A DNA stretch of 64,000 nt from an uncultured Bdellovibrionales bacterium (GTDB lineage Bacteria > Bdellovibrionota > FAC87 > UBA2466), in the NCBI GenBank assembly GCA_937903155.1, contig CALCZU010000132.1:62001-126000 (forward strand). The letters run 5' to 3'. Positions 35,309-43,770 of the stretch are shown in pieces. Each line of letters begins with the position of its first letter. Within the stretch, counting starts at the first letter, position 1. Under the pieces are notes generated by a model. The model did not search any database and was not told the DNA's origin. It worked only from the letters and a program-made list of their open reading frames with translations. The translations under genes and the position numbers were made by a program.

Positions 35309-35796
35309 GTTTGTACTTTTTTCACCGGGTTAAAGGTACCAAAAAACATCATGACGACTCCTACGATAATTGCAAGATCCGCCAAATTGAGAGGGGGAAA
35401 GTGGAATGAATCGTGAAAATGCAGGTCAACAAAATCCATCACAAAACCGTATTTCAAACGGTCAACAAGATTTCCGACGGCTCCCCCCAAAATGCAAGTC
35501 AGCGCGACCGATGTGACCATTTGGTCGTCCCTTAACTTAATAAAGATGAGGATAATCAGAATGAGCGCAAAAATCGGAACTGCGATAAAAAAAATGTCCT
35601 GGAGATGCGAGGGCGCCTTTTTTAGCAACCCGAAGGCAAATCCATTGTTCTCAAGGTTTAGAATTCTCAAAAAGCCGGGGATGATTTCTAACTCGCGAGT
35701 TTCGCCGATAGCCGCTCTCGCCAAAAACTTCGTCAGCTGGTCCAGACACAGGATCAGTCCACATAAAGAAAATAGGATGAGGTATTTCCGCTTCAC
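35305..35796 (-). CDS. lspA: Lipoprotein signal peptidase LspA, copy 1
   Basis: 163 residues, GTG start, with the same catalytic blocks as its neighbour: 'GNLVDRLKYGFVMDFVD' and 'LNLADLAIIVGV', preceded by 'CLDQLTKFLAR'. The two copies are clearly diverged paralogues and both are probably active. There is no strong ribosome site. An extended -10 promoter lies so close to the GTG that the mRNA may be leaderless. Confidence 0.93.
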   Translation of the reverse strand: MKRKYLILFSLCGLILCLDQLTKFLARAAIGETRELEIIPGFLRILNLENNGFAFGLLKKAPSHLQDIFFIAVPIFALILIILIFIKLRDDQMVTSVALTCILGGAVGNLVDRLKYGFVMDFVDLHFHDSFHFPPLNLADLAIIVGVVMMFFGTFNPVKKVQT

Positions 35797-35804
35797 TGCC
35801 CAAA

Positions 35805-35813
35805 ATTATAGCA
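35805..35813 (-). promoter_or_regulatory. Extended -10 promoter for the lspA pair
   Basis: On the - strand TGC-TATAAT is a perfect extended -10 element whose last base lies 9 nt before the lspA GTG codon. The expected start point falls at or within 2-3 nt of that GTG. No -35 match is seen, which is normal for extended -10 promoters. Confidence 0.45.
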
Positions 35814-35822
35814 CAGGGAGAT

Positions 35823-36344
35823 TTAGCGGCCCAACGCGCCGATTCGGCTCTTCGGTTTCGCGGTTTTCAGTCGGACACGGATGAATTTTTTCCCCGCCTT
35901 TCTCTTAGAGGAGCGCGCGAAGTACGCTTTGTACTGCGGAAACAGATCGTGTTCTTCTTCTTTCAGATGATGCTCGAGCATCTCACAATAGATCTTCATC
36001 TGAGCGAGCTTACGGTCCTTCGCTTTGAGTTTTCGAATTCCGAAAAAGATATGTTCGTGAATCCGGTGTTCTTCGTAGCTTTCTAAGGCCTCGTCCTTGA
36101 ATTTAGGGTGATGCTTTAGTGGATTCACCAAAGCTGCCTCTTCGGCCGCCATATGGGATTTCACAAGTGCTTCGAGGTTCTTAAAGTGTTTGAAAATCAC
36201 GGAGGGAACAAGTCGGGAGGAATTCACTTTATCCATCAGATCCCGCATTGCTTCGTGATCTTTTAAGAGAAAAGAAACGACTTCGGGAAAGTTTTGAGCG
36301 AAATCGCCTTCTTCTAAAAATTTCAGAGTCTTTGTAGAGTTCAT
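35823..36344 (-). CDS. Hemerythrin-like HHE domain protein
   Basis: 173 residues, helical. Metal-ligand His/Glu residues are arranged as in hemerythrin-like proteins: 'LLKDHEAMRDLM', 'KSHMAAEEAALV', 'YEEHRIHEHIFFGI' and 'MLEHHLKEEEHDLFPQ'. These bind a di-iron centre and sense or store oxygen or protect against nitrosative and oxidative stress. The C terminus is Lys/Arg-rich and may be disordered. Divergent from the JmjC-like gene with 57 nt between starts. Confidence 0.85.
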   Translation of the reverse strand: MNSTKTLKFLEEGDFAQNFPEVVSFLLKDHEAMRDLMDKVNSSRLVPSVIFKHFKNLEALVKSHMAAEEAALVNPLKHHPKFKDEALESYEEHRIHEHIFFGIRKLKAKDRKLAQMKIYCEMLEHHLKEEEHDLFPQYKAYFARSSKRKAGKKFIRVRLKTAKPKSRIGALGR

Positions 36345-36401
36345 TCTCTCTTAATAGCATACTCATGGAATTGAAGAAAACTTAATGCTATAAGGCCACT
36401 C

Positions 36402-37361
36402 GTGGCCGCTAAAGCTCTTAAAACCTTTGAATCAAAATTTTGGATTCCCTTTGCCAAAGAGTATTGGGAGAAAAAGCCTTTTGTTTTGAGAAATTCATCT
36501 CATCCGATATTTTCGTTGGACGATGCGGACATTTTCAAATTTCTTCTCCTGTACAGCGAACATTGTCGCCAAACGAAAAGCGCGGAGGGATTAAAGCTCT
36601 ACATCGACGGTCAAAGGGCAGATGAGAGCGAGTTATGGCACGCCCTCCCGGTCAAAAAAGATGCTTCTCTTCTGGGTTACCACCGTCGCATGGAGAAGAC
36701 TTACGAGGATTACTGTCTTGTCTGCGATGAACTTTCTCAAGGAGCAAAAGACAAGTGGGCCGTTTTGGAAAGTTTTTTAAAGCCGCTCTACGAAAGCGTT
36801 GGGGTTCCGAACCGATACGCGGAGATGGGGCTCTACCTCGGGAATTACCGAAAAACTCCGTTTGGAGTTCACGTCGATGGATGCGGGGTTTTTAGTTTTC
36901 CCGTGGTAGGAACTAAAAAGTTTCGCCTTTGGGATCCGAAGTTCGTCGAAAAAAATTTAGACCTTCAGGAATCTTTCTCTTACGATGATTACAAAAAACA
37001 CTCGACTCTTTTAGAGGTTGGCCCCAAAGAGATGGCATATTGGCCATCGACTGCATGGCATATCGCCGAGTCCGACGGGTCGTTTAGCGCGACCTGGAGT
37101 ATTGGAATTTGGCTCGATAAAACCTTGTCGGAGGAAATTTTAGAAGCCTTGACCCCACTCATCACTCAAAAAATAAAGACCTACTCGAAATTACATTCAG
37201 TTTTTCCTTCGAAAAAAAAACTTCCAGAACCATTCTTCGCGAGTATCAAACTCATCAAAAAAATTTCTCAAGTCGAAATCGAAAGAGCCTTTCAGAAAAA
37301 GTGGCGGCAAAAAATGTCAAAACTCGGTTTTAAAAGCGGCCCCATCGACAAAGCGAACTAA
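36402..37361 (+). CDS. JmjC/cupin-like 2-oxoglutarate oxygenase-like protein
   Basis: 319 residues, GTG start behind AAGG. An HxD iron motif is visible in 'TPFGVHVDGCGVFSFPVVG', followed by 'KKFRLWDP'. The distal His is in 'YWPSTAWHIAESDGSFSATW', about 115 residues later. This is the order expected in JmjC/cupin Fe(II)/2-oxoglutarate oxygenases such as ribosomal-protein hydroxylases, though the sequence is well diverged. The N-terminal 'EYWEKKPFVLRN' also resembles that family. The substrate is unknown. Confidence 0.65.
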   Translation: MAAKALKTFESKFWIPFAKEYWEKKPFVLRNSSHPIFSLDDADIFKFLLLYSEHCRQTKSAEGLKLYIDGQRADESELWHALPVKKDASLLGYHRRMEKTYEDYCLVCDELSQGAKDKWAVLESFLKPLYESVGVPNRYAEMGLYLGNYRKTPFGVHVDGCGVFSFPVVGTKKFRLWDPKFVEKNLDLQESFSYDDYKKHSTLLEVGPKEMAYWPSTAWHIAESDGSFSATWSIGIWLDKTLSEEILEALTPLITQKIKTYSKLHSVFPSKKKLPEPFFASIKLIKKISQVEIERAFQKKWRQKMSKLGFKSGPIDKAN

Positions 37362-37424
37362 ACAGCTCGAAGATTGGTCTAAGACTTGCAATTTTTGGTT
37401 TCCAAGGGCCCTGGGAGACTTTAA

Positions 37425-37619
37425 ATGGCAAAAAAATACTCTAAGAAAGCCCAAAATTCCGTGGAGCGGGCAATGCATAAAAGAAAACACGGGACGCTTA
37501 AGAGCGGGCAATCCGGAAAGACCGTAAAAAGCAGGAAGCAAGCCATCGCGATCGGTCTCTCCGAGGCGAGAAAAAAAGGCGCAAAAGTTCCAAAGAAGAA
37601 AAAATCTAGCAAATCCTGA
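37425..37619 (+). CDS. Small basic DUF6496 protein
   Basis: 64 residues, about one third Lys/Arg. It matches the DUF6496 pattern: 'MAKKYSKKAQNSVERAMHKR' and 'KSRKQAIAIGLSEARKKGAK'. Members of this family are small, basic and of unknown function, possibly nucleic-acid binding. It lies 16 nt before the FAD/Rieske gene and is probably co-transcribed with it. Confidence 0.8.
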   Translation: MAKKYSKKAQNSVERAMHKRKHGTLKSGQSGKTVKSRKQAIAIGLSEARKKGAKVPKKKKSSKS

Positions 37620-37635
37620 TTTTGAAGGAGTTCTC

Positions 37636-39234
37636 ATGAAACGAAAAACACCTTGGGAAAAAACCCCTCTACCAAAATTTCCAAAAGTCCAAAAAGGTCC
37701 GCTTCATAAGCACTACGATGTCATTATCGTTGGAGCTGGGACTACAGGACTTTCAATGGCTTACTTTCTGAAGCAGGCAGGAAAAACCGTCTGTGTCCTA
37801 GAACGAGATACAATTGCCCAAGGAGATACAGCGTCGACCACTGCCCATTTAACAAGTGTGACAGACATCCGTTTAACCGACCTCGCAAAAAATTTTGGCG
37901 AGCGCAATGCCCATTTAGTTTGGCAGACAGGTGAAACAGCAATTAAAGAAATCGAAACGATTATCAATGAAAATTCGATCGACTGCGATTTTGAAAGAAT
38001 TCCCGGATTTTTATGCACTCCTTTAGGTTCGAAGAAGGATCTGCGGCACGAAATTCATAAGCTTCAAGAAGACGCCGCTCTCGCACAAAGTTTCGGAATC
38101 GAATGCCAATTCAAAAATGATGTACCTCTGTATCATCGACCGGGAATTTGCTTTGCAAATCAAGCGAAGTTTCACCCTTTTAAATATTTAAAAGGCTTAG
38201 CCCAATTGATTCCTGGCGATGGCTCCGATATTTTCGAGCACTCTGAAGTCACGCAAATCGATTCGGATCCCCTCGTTGTTCATTGCGAGCAAAGAAAAAT
38301 CAAAGGAGATTATCTCTGTATTGCGACTCATGTGCCTCTGATGGGAATTGCGGGCATGGCTAGCGCGGCACTTTTTCAAACTAAAATCGCGCCCTACTCT
38401 TCCTATGTTATCGGAGCGACGATTCCGAAAAATCTTTATCCCGAAGCCAGCTATTGGGACACAACCGATCCCTATTATTATCTCAGAGTTGATTCAGGAA
38501 AATCAAAAGACTTCGTGATTTTCGGAGGACTCGACCATAAAACAGGTCAGAAAAGTCATCCGGAAAAAAATTACTCTAAACTTGAAACTCTTCTTAAAAA
38601 ATTAATTCCCGAAGCAAAGATTGACACTCAATGGTCAGGGCAAGTGATCGAAACTTCTGATGGTCTGCCCTTCATAGGCGAGATGACTCAAAAACAATTT
38701 ATCGCAACGGGTTTTTGCGGAAATGGAATTACGTTTGGCACTTTTTCGGCGTTGATGGTTCGAGATCTCCTCACCGGGGTGAAGAATCCCTGTGCAGAAC
38801 TTTATTCTCCTCATCGAAAATCTCGATCCGTTTGGAACTATGTGAAGGAAAATTTGGATTACCCTCGCTACATGATTCAAGATAGGCTTAAACCTCTCCC
38901 GAAGATTTCGGCAAAAGACATTCAAAAAGGCGAAGGAAAGATTCTAAAAATCGAAGGCCAAAAAGTGGCTTGCTCCCGGGATGAGGATGGAAAGCTTCAC
39001 CAAGTTTCGGCCGTGTGCACTCATATGGGTTGTCTAGTGAATTGGAATCTCGCCGAGAAAACTTGGGATTGTCCTTGTCACGGATCTCGGTTCACTTGCA
39101 AGGGCGCGGTACTTGCGGGGCCGGCGGAAGAGCCGTTACAAGTATTCAAACCAGAAAAAACGAGCAAGCGACGTCAAAAAAATCATCCCCAGCGCAGCGA
39201 GATTGCTTCGTCGGCTGACGCCTCCTCGCAATGA
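37636..39234 (+). CDS. FAD-dependent oxidoreductase with C-terminal Rieske domain
   Basis: 532 residues. The N-terminal DAO-type FAD domain has 'DVIIVGAGTTGLSMAYFLKQ' and an ERD at the ribose site. The closing motif is 'LPFIGEMTQKQFIATGFCGN'. The C-terminal Rieske [2Fe-2S] domain has 'CTHMGCLVNW' and 'CPCHGSRF'. This combination transfers electrons between a substrate amine or alcohol and the iron-sulfur cluster; the substrate is not known. The last 20 or so residues, after 'LQVFKPEKTSK', are encoded by a copy of the family B palindromic repeat, and the stop codon also lies in it. The natural protein end was probably a little earlier. Confidence 0.88.
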   Translation: MKRKTPWEKTPLPKFPKVQKGPLHKHYDVIIVGAGTTGLSMAYFLKQAGKTVCVLERDTIAQGDTASTTAHLTSVTDIRLTDLAKNFGERNAHLVWQTGETAIKEIETIINENSIDCDFERIPGFLCTPLGSKKDLRHEIHKLQEDAALAQSFGIECQFKNDVPLYHRPGICFANQAKFHPFKYLKGLAQLIPGDGSDIFEHSEVTQIDSDPLVVHCEQRKIKGDYLCIATHVPLMGIAGMASAALFQTKIAPYSSYVIGATIPKNLYPEASYWDTTDPYYYLRVDSGKSKDFVIFGGLDHKTGQKSHPEKNYSKLETLLKKLIPEAKIDTQWSGQVIETSDGLPFIGEMTQKQFIATGFCGNGITFGTFSALMVRDLLTGVKNPCAELYSPHRKSRSVWNYVKENLDYPRYMIQDRLKPLPKISAKDIQKGEGKILKIEGQKVACSRDEDGKLHQVSAVCTHMGCLVNWNLAEKTWDCPCHGSRFTCKGAVLAGPAEEPLQVFKPEKTSKRRQKNHPQRSEIASSADASSQ

Positions 39235-39237
39235 CGG
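39192..39237. repeat. Palindromic repeat family B, short copy inside a gene 3' end
   Basis: GCGCAGCGAGATTGCTTCGTCGG...CCTCCTCGCAATGACGG, one arm of the family B element. It supplies the last codons and the TGA stop of the FAD/Rieske gene. Confidence 0.75.
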
Positions 39238-39258
39238 GTGATTAAGTTTAACGCGCGA

Positions 39259-40524
39259 TCAGCCTGACATGGAGTCGAGGAAGTCTTTGTTGGTCTTTGT
39301 TGCCATGACCTTGTCTAAGAGGAACTCCATACTGTCGACGACGTTCATCGGTTGAAGCACTTTACGGAGAATCCAGATTCGGCTGATGATATCGCGGCCG
39401 AGCAAGAGTTCTTCTTTACGTGTTCCTGATTTATTAATGTCGATACATGGGAAAATTCGTTTTTCCATGAGTTTGCGGTCGAGCGTAATTTCCATATTAC
39501 CCGTACCTTTGAACTCTTCGAAAATCACTTCGTCCATTCGGCTTCCCGTGTCGATCAGCGCCGTTGCGATAATCGTTAAGCTTCCACCGTGTTCGATGTT
39601 TCTCGCCGCTCCGAAGAATCGTTTCGGTTTGTGAAGTGCGTTGGAGTCCACACCGCCTGAAAGGATTTTTCCGCTGGGAGGAACAACCGTATTATAGGCG
39701 CGCGCCAGACGAGTGATACTGTCTAATAAGATCACGACGTCTTTTTTGTGTTCGACAAGACGTTTTGCTTTTTCGATGACCATTTCCGCGACTTGAACGT
39801 GTCGAGTGGCCGGTTCGTCGAACGTAGAACTAATCACTTCTCCGTCGACGTTTCTTTCCATATCCGTCACTTCTTCAGGACGTTCGTCGATTAAGAGAAC
39901 AATCAAAACCACTTCTGGGTGATTTTTGGTAATCGCGTTCGCAATTTCTTGCATGATCATCGTCTTACCGGCACGAGGAGGCGCGACAATCAAACCGCGC
40001 TGCCCTTTACCAATCGGAGTCATCAAATCAATAATTCGAGTCGAGTACTTTTTGGATTCGTGTTCCAAAACAAATCGCTCGTGCGGATAAAGCGGCGTTA
40101 AATTGTCGAAAAGAATTTTTTCCCGAGCGACTTCTGGATCCTCGTGATTCACTTTTTCGACTTTTAAAAGTGCGAAATATCTTTCGGAATCTTTTGGAGG
40201 ACGAATCTGTCCTTCGACAGTATCCCCCGTACGCAGCATAAATCTACGAATTTGCGAAGGAGAGACGTAAATATCATCTGGTCCTGGCAGATAGTTATAA
40301 TCGGGGGCTCTTAAAAATCCGAATCCATCGGGAAGCGTTTCTAAAACACCGTCACCGTAAATTTGTCCGTTTTGTTCTGTCTGAGCTTGAAGAATTGCGA
40401 AGATCAACTCTTGCCGTCTCAATCCACCTGGGGATTCGACACCTAAAGATTTCGCGAGTTCGGTCAATTCCGAAATCGGTTTTTCTTTTAGCTCTCTGAG
40501 ATACATGTGTACTACTTCTGACAT
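39259..40524 (-). CDS. rho: Transcription termination factor Rho
   Basis: 421 residues, the compact form of the family. The N-terminal helical part is 'ELKEKPISELTELAKSLGVE'. The RNA-binding cold-shock fold has 'GFLRAPDYNYLPGPDDIYVS'. Walker A is 'GQRGLIVAPPRAGKTMIMQE' and Walker B 'VVILLDSITRLARAYN', with the Q-loop and R-loop regions intact. It is a hexameric RNA helicase that ends transcription of untranslated RNA. Convergent with the FAD/Rieske gene. Confidence 0.97.
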   Translation of the reverse strand: MSEVVHMYLRELKEKPISELTELAKSLGVESPGGLRRQELIFAILQAQTEQNGQIYGDGVLETLPDGFGFLRAPDYNYLPGPDDIYVSPSQIRRFMLRTGDTVEGQIRPPKDSERYFALLKVEKVNHEDPEVAREKILFDNLTPLYPHERFVLEHESKKYSTRIIDLMTPIGKGQRGLIVAPPRAGKTMIMQEIANAITKNHPEVVLIVLLIDERPEEVTDMERNVDGEVISSTFDEPATRHVQVAEMVIEKAKRLVEHKKDVVILLDSITRLARAYNTVVPPSGKILSGGVDSNALHKPKRFFGAARNIEHGGSLTIIATALIDTGSRMDEVIFEEFKGTGNMEITLDRKLMEKRIFPCIDINKSGTRKEELLLGRDIISRIWILRKVLQPMNVVDSMEFLLDKVMATKTNKDFLDSMSG

Positions 40525-40717
40525 AAATTTTTTCCGGTGAGATTTTAGTTGGTTAGAGTTTAATTCCCTGCTTTTAGTCTTTTTTCAAGCCTTTTAAAGT
40601 TTGATTTAAATGACTTGAGATAAGGTCAGCCTTGACTAGGGGCTGTATCGGGACACTTAGATTGAATCCGATTAAAAGCTTACATAAACTAGGAAAAACT
40701 GTGTGGCGTGTCAATAG

Positions 40718-40741
40718 GGGGCGGAAAAAAACTTCCGCCCC
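40718..40741 (-). terminator. Strong hairpin after the cold-shock gene
   Basis: A 9-bp stem GGGGCGGAA / TTCCGCCCC with a loop made mostly of T (on the - strand) starts 10 nt beyond the cold-shock stop codon. It lacks a clear T-run after the stem, so it may terminate weakly or protect the mRNA 3' end. Confidence 0.55.
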
Positions 40742-40750
40742 TTAGAAAAA

Positions 40751-40963
40751 TCAGGCGTTTCCTTTAACTTTCATGACTCGGGTGGCTTGAGGCCCCTTCG
40801 GTCCATCGGTCATGTCGAATTCGACTTGCTGACCTTCTGTGAGAGACTTAAATCCCTCGCCTTCGATCGAAGAAAAGTGCACAAAAACATCCGCGCCCCC
40901 TTCTTGTTCGATAAAACCATACCCCTTATTGTCATTGAACCATTTCACATAGCCTGTTGGCAT
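40751..40963 (-). CDS. Cold-shock domain protein
   Basis: 70 residues, a single cold-shock domain with RNP1 'KGYGFIEQ' and RNP2 'VFVHFSSI', and the usual start 'GYVKWFNDNKGYGF' and end 'GPQATRVMKV'. It binds single-stranded RNA and DNA. GGGAGG precedes the ATG. The upstream 286-nt gap is long enough for the structured 5' leader typical of cold-induced csp mRNAs, but I cannot confirm one. Confidence 0.95.
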   Translation of the reverse strand: MPTGYVKWFNDNKGYGFIEQEGGADVFVHFSSIEGEGFKSLTEGQQVEFDMTDGPKGPQATRVMKVKGNA

Positions 40964-41139
40964 ACTTGTCCTCCCAAAAACACTTTCAAACCGTGTAAAA
41001 ACCCCATAGCTATCCCTGCCTTTTTACAGACAAGGCGGTGCAGTACTTTAGTTGTTGATTTGAAAGTAAATATAAAACCCCACCATACCCACCAATCTTG
41101 AATGATGCTGATGGGTTCACCCCGTGTCAAGCGACTTAA

Positions 41140-41167
41140 TTGACTAGGAATGTCACTGAGTTATACT
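41140..41167 (+). promoter_or_regulatory. Sigma-70-like promoter for ftsK
   Basis: TTGACT, a 16-nt spacer and TATACT, placing transcription start about 75 nt before the ftsK ATG. Confidence 0.5.
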
Positions 41168-41249
41168 ATATAGAGACTTAATTCCCAGTTCTCAATTCCT
41201 TACGTTTTTCAATTTTTTAACTAAATTCTTCTCATTTCGAGGGACCTCT

Positions 41250-43640
41250 ATGTTTTTTGGTAAATCCGATGATTCCAACGTCGAATCGAACACTTTTTCG
41301 ACAACTTCTCAAAATACGATTTTTGCCGAAGTCGTAAAAATATTTTGGATCGCTTCAGCGATTTGTTTGCTCCTTGCGCTCGTCAGTTACTCACCATCCG
41401 ATCCTTCGTGGAGTACTTTTTCGACGAAAGGTGATTTTAGAAACTGGATGGGACGTACTGGTAGCATCGTCTCCGATTTATTATTTCAATTATTCGGAAT
41501 TGCCGCATTCGCAATCGCGATCGTTTTTGTTTTAATCGGATTTACTCAGAGTCGTTTTCATTCGAATAAAGAAGAGAGTAAAGCCAGTTACACGACACCG
41601 ATTTTATTTTTGCTCTCTGTCAGTAGTCTAATTCAGTGTCTCTATCCAACTCAGTACACGCCTTGGAGCCTTCCAAATCCTGGAGGATACTTCGGGCGAC
41701 TAATCACTTCCGCGTTTGAATATCTTACAGGGCCTTTAGGATCGATTCTTTTAAGCATCTTTTTTTCACTCGTGACGACGGTGATTGTGTTTCGATGGAA
41801 GCTTGTCAGTTTCTTAACAGTCTCGGTTAAAAAATTCGCGAAAACGCTTTTTGCCTCATTTGTCGGATCCATCTACGCATTTATCACGAAAGCAAAAATC
41901 TTCTCGGCAAAATTGAGCGTGAAGAAAAAACTTGCGGCGGCTCAAGCTCCAGTGCAGGCCGTGGGAGTCCAATCCATTGAGCAACTGAAACCCTTTACCC
42001 ATTCGATTATGATGGGACGAAAAGAAAAATCAGAAGTTCAAGAAGCTTTGGAAGAAGAATCGACCGACGAAAACGGGATTCCCATTACCACGAACCAAAG
42101 TGACGAGGACATGCAAAAGCTTGTCAATCCGCTCGTGAATAAACGCGGACCTATTGAAGCGAAACACAAAAGGCTTTTTAGAAAGCATTTAAAGTTCCAA
42201 TTGCCCGACATCAATATGCTGGGGGGCAAAGCCGAAGCAAAAGTCAAAACAGTCGATAAAAACTGGTATATCGATAAAGCAAGCATCCTCGTCCAAAAGT
42301 TAAAAGACTTTGGTGTTGAAGGTGAAGTCGTTAATATCTCTCCCGGTCCTGTCATCACGGTTTACGAATTTAAACCTGCGAGTGGCGTGAAGATTAAAGA
42401 AATTGCGAATCTCTCAGACGATTTGACTCTTGCCTTGAGCGTACTTTCCGTACGTATCGTAGCACCGATTCCCGGAAAGCCGGTCGTTGGGATTGAAATT
42501 CCCAGTCCTTACCGCGAGACGGTTTACTTTAAGGATCTCGTTCAAGAAACTCCTTTTTTCAAACCGGAAATTCGCATTCCATTGGCACTCGGAAGATTGG
42601 CTTCAGGCGAACCTGTGACGGCTGATCTTGCGGCAATGCCTCACTTACTTGTTGCGGGAAGCACGGGAACGGGGAAATCTGTTTTTATCAACACGTTGAT
42701 TTCGAGTTTACTTTACCGATTCTCCCCTGATCAACTGAAGTTGATTTTAGTCGATCCGAAAATGGTCGAACTTTCTCTCTACGAAGGCATTCCGCATCTT
42801 TTACTTCCGGTGGTTGTGGATTCTAAAAAAGCAGCGCTTGCTTTACGCTGGACTGTAGATGAGATGGAAAGACGTTACTCTCTCATGCATAAATTTGGCG
42901 TGAGACACCTCGATGCTTACAACGAAAAGTTAAATGCTCAATCGGGGGGACCCACTGAAGAAAATCCATTTTTGCCGTATATCGTTGTTGTGATCGATGA
43001 GTATGCGGACTTAATGGCCGTTGTTGCAAAAGACGTTGAACTTTCGATTGCACGACTGGCGCAAAAAGCGAGAGCCTCGGGAATTCATCTCGTTCTGGCG
43101 ACTCAAAGACCTTCAACAGATGTCGTTACGGGAACGATTAAAGCGAACTTCCCGAGTCGACTTTCTTTCCGTGTGGCTTCTTCGGTCGACTCGAAAACGA
43201 TCTTGGATAAAACCGGCTCTGAGAGACTTTTAGGCCAAGGGGATATGCTTTTCCACTCCGCAGGTTTTTCTACTTTAAAACGAATGCAGGGTGCTTTTAT
43301 CACTGACAACGACACTGCAAAAGTCGTCGAGTTTTTAAAATCCCAAGGTGAACCTGAATACGATGAACGCATCATGCGTTCGATGGAAGAATCTGAAAAC
43401 GTCGGTGAAGATGGCGTTCCGGCGCCTGGTGAAGGCGGAGATGCCGAAGCGCGACTTTATGATAGCGCGGTCAGGCTTGTGACCGAAAAAGGCGAAGCCA
43501 GCATTTCTTTGATTCAGCGCCATTTAAAAATTGGATACAACCGTGCGGCGACTTTAATGGAACAAATGGAAAAAGAAGGCGTTGTCGCTCCCTCGACAGG
43601 AACGTCCAAACGCCGAACTGTACTTGCAAGCCACCTTTAG
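41250..43640 (+). CDS. ftsK: DNA translocase FtsK
   Basis: 796 residues. The N-terminal part has four hydrophobic segments (about 25-180), then a variable linker. The motor domain has Walker A 'VAGSTGTGKSVFINTLISSL', Walker B 'YIVVVIDEYADLM' and 'SGIHLVLATQRPSTDVVTG'. The C-terminal gamma winged helix is 'GEASISLIQRHLKIGYNRAA'. It pumps chromosomal DNA at the division septum and activates dimer resolution. A repeat unit follows its stop by 26 nt. Confidence 0.97.
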   Translation: MFFGKSDDSNVESNTFSTTSQNTIFAEVVKIFWIASAICLLLALVSYSPSDPSWSTFSTKGDFRNWMGRTGSIVSDLLFQLFGIAAFAIAIVFVLIGFTQSRFHSNKEESKASYTTPILFLLSVSSLIQCLYPTQYTPWSLPNPGGYFGRLITSAFEYLTGPLGSILLSIFFSLVTTVIVFRWKLVSFLTVSVKKFAKTLFASFVGSIYAFITKAKIFSAKLSVKKKLAAAQAPVQAVGVQSIEQLKPFTHSIMMGRKEKSEVQEALEEESTDENGIPITTNQSDEDMQKLVNPLVNKRGPIEAKHKRLFRKHLKFQLPDINMLGGKAEAKVKTVDKNWYIDKASILVQKLKDFGVEGEVVNISPGPVITVYEFKPASGVKIKEIANLSDDLTLALSVLSVRIVAPIPGKPVVGIEIPSPYRETVYFKDLVQETPFFKPEIRIPLALGRLASGEPVTADLAAMPHLLVAGSTGTGKSVFINTLISSLLYRFSPDQLKLILVDPKMVELSLYEGIPHLLLPVVVDSKKAALALRWTVDEMERRYSLMHKFGVRHLDAYNEKLNAQSGGPTEENPFLPYIVVVIDEYADLMAVVAKDVELSIARLAQKARASGIHLVLATQRPSTDVVTGTIKANFPSRLSFRVASSVDSKTILDKTGSERLLGQGDMLFHSAGFSTLKRMQGAFITDNDTAKVVEFLKSQGEPEYDERIMRSMEESENVGEDGVPAPGEGGDAEARLYDSAVRLVTEKGEASISLIQRHLKIGYNRAATLMEQMEKEGVVAPSTGTSKRRTVLASHL

Positions 43641-43666
43641 TCTCTATCGTAAGTTTAAAAATCCTT

Positions 43667-43752
43667 GTCATTGCGAGCGTGCGTAGCACGCGCGCCAAAC
43701 CTCAGTTCCGCACACAAAGGTTGCCGCGCGTGCTACGCACGCTCGCAATGAC
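43667..43752. repeat. Palindromic repeat family R, full unit
   Basis: Left arm GTCATTGCGAGCGTGCGTAG, right arm ending ACGCTCGCAATGAC, with a shortened spacer (CTCAGTTCCGCACACAAA). It lies between the convergent ftsK and papain-like genes. Confidence 0.92.
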
Positions 43753-43770
43753 GACGCCCGCGCTGAAAAC

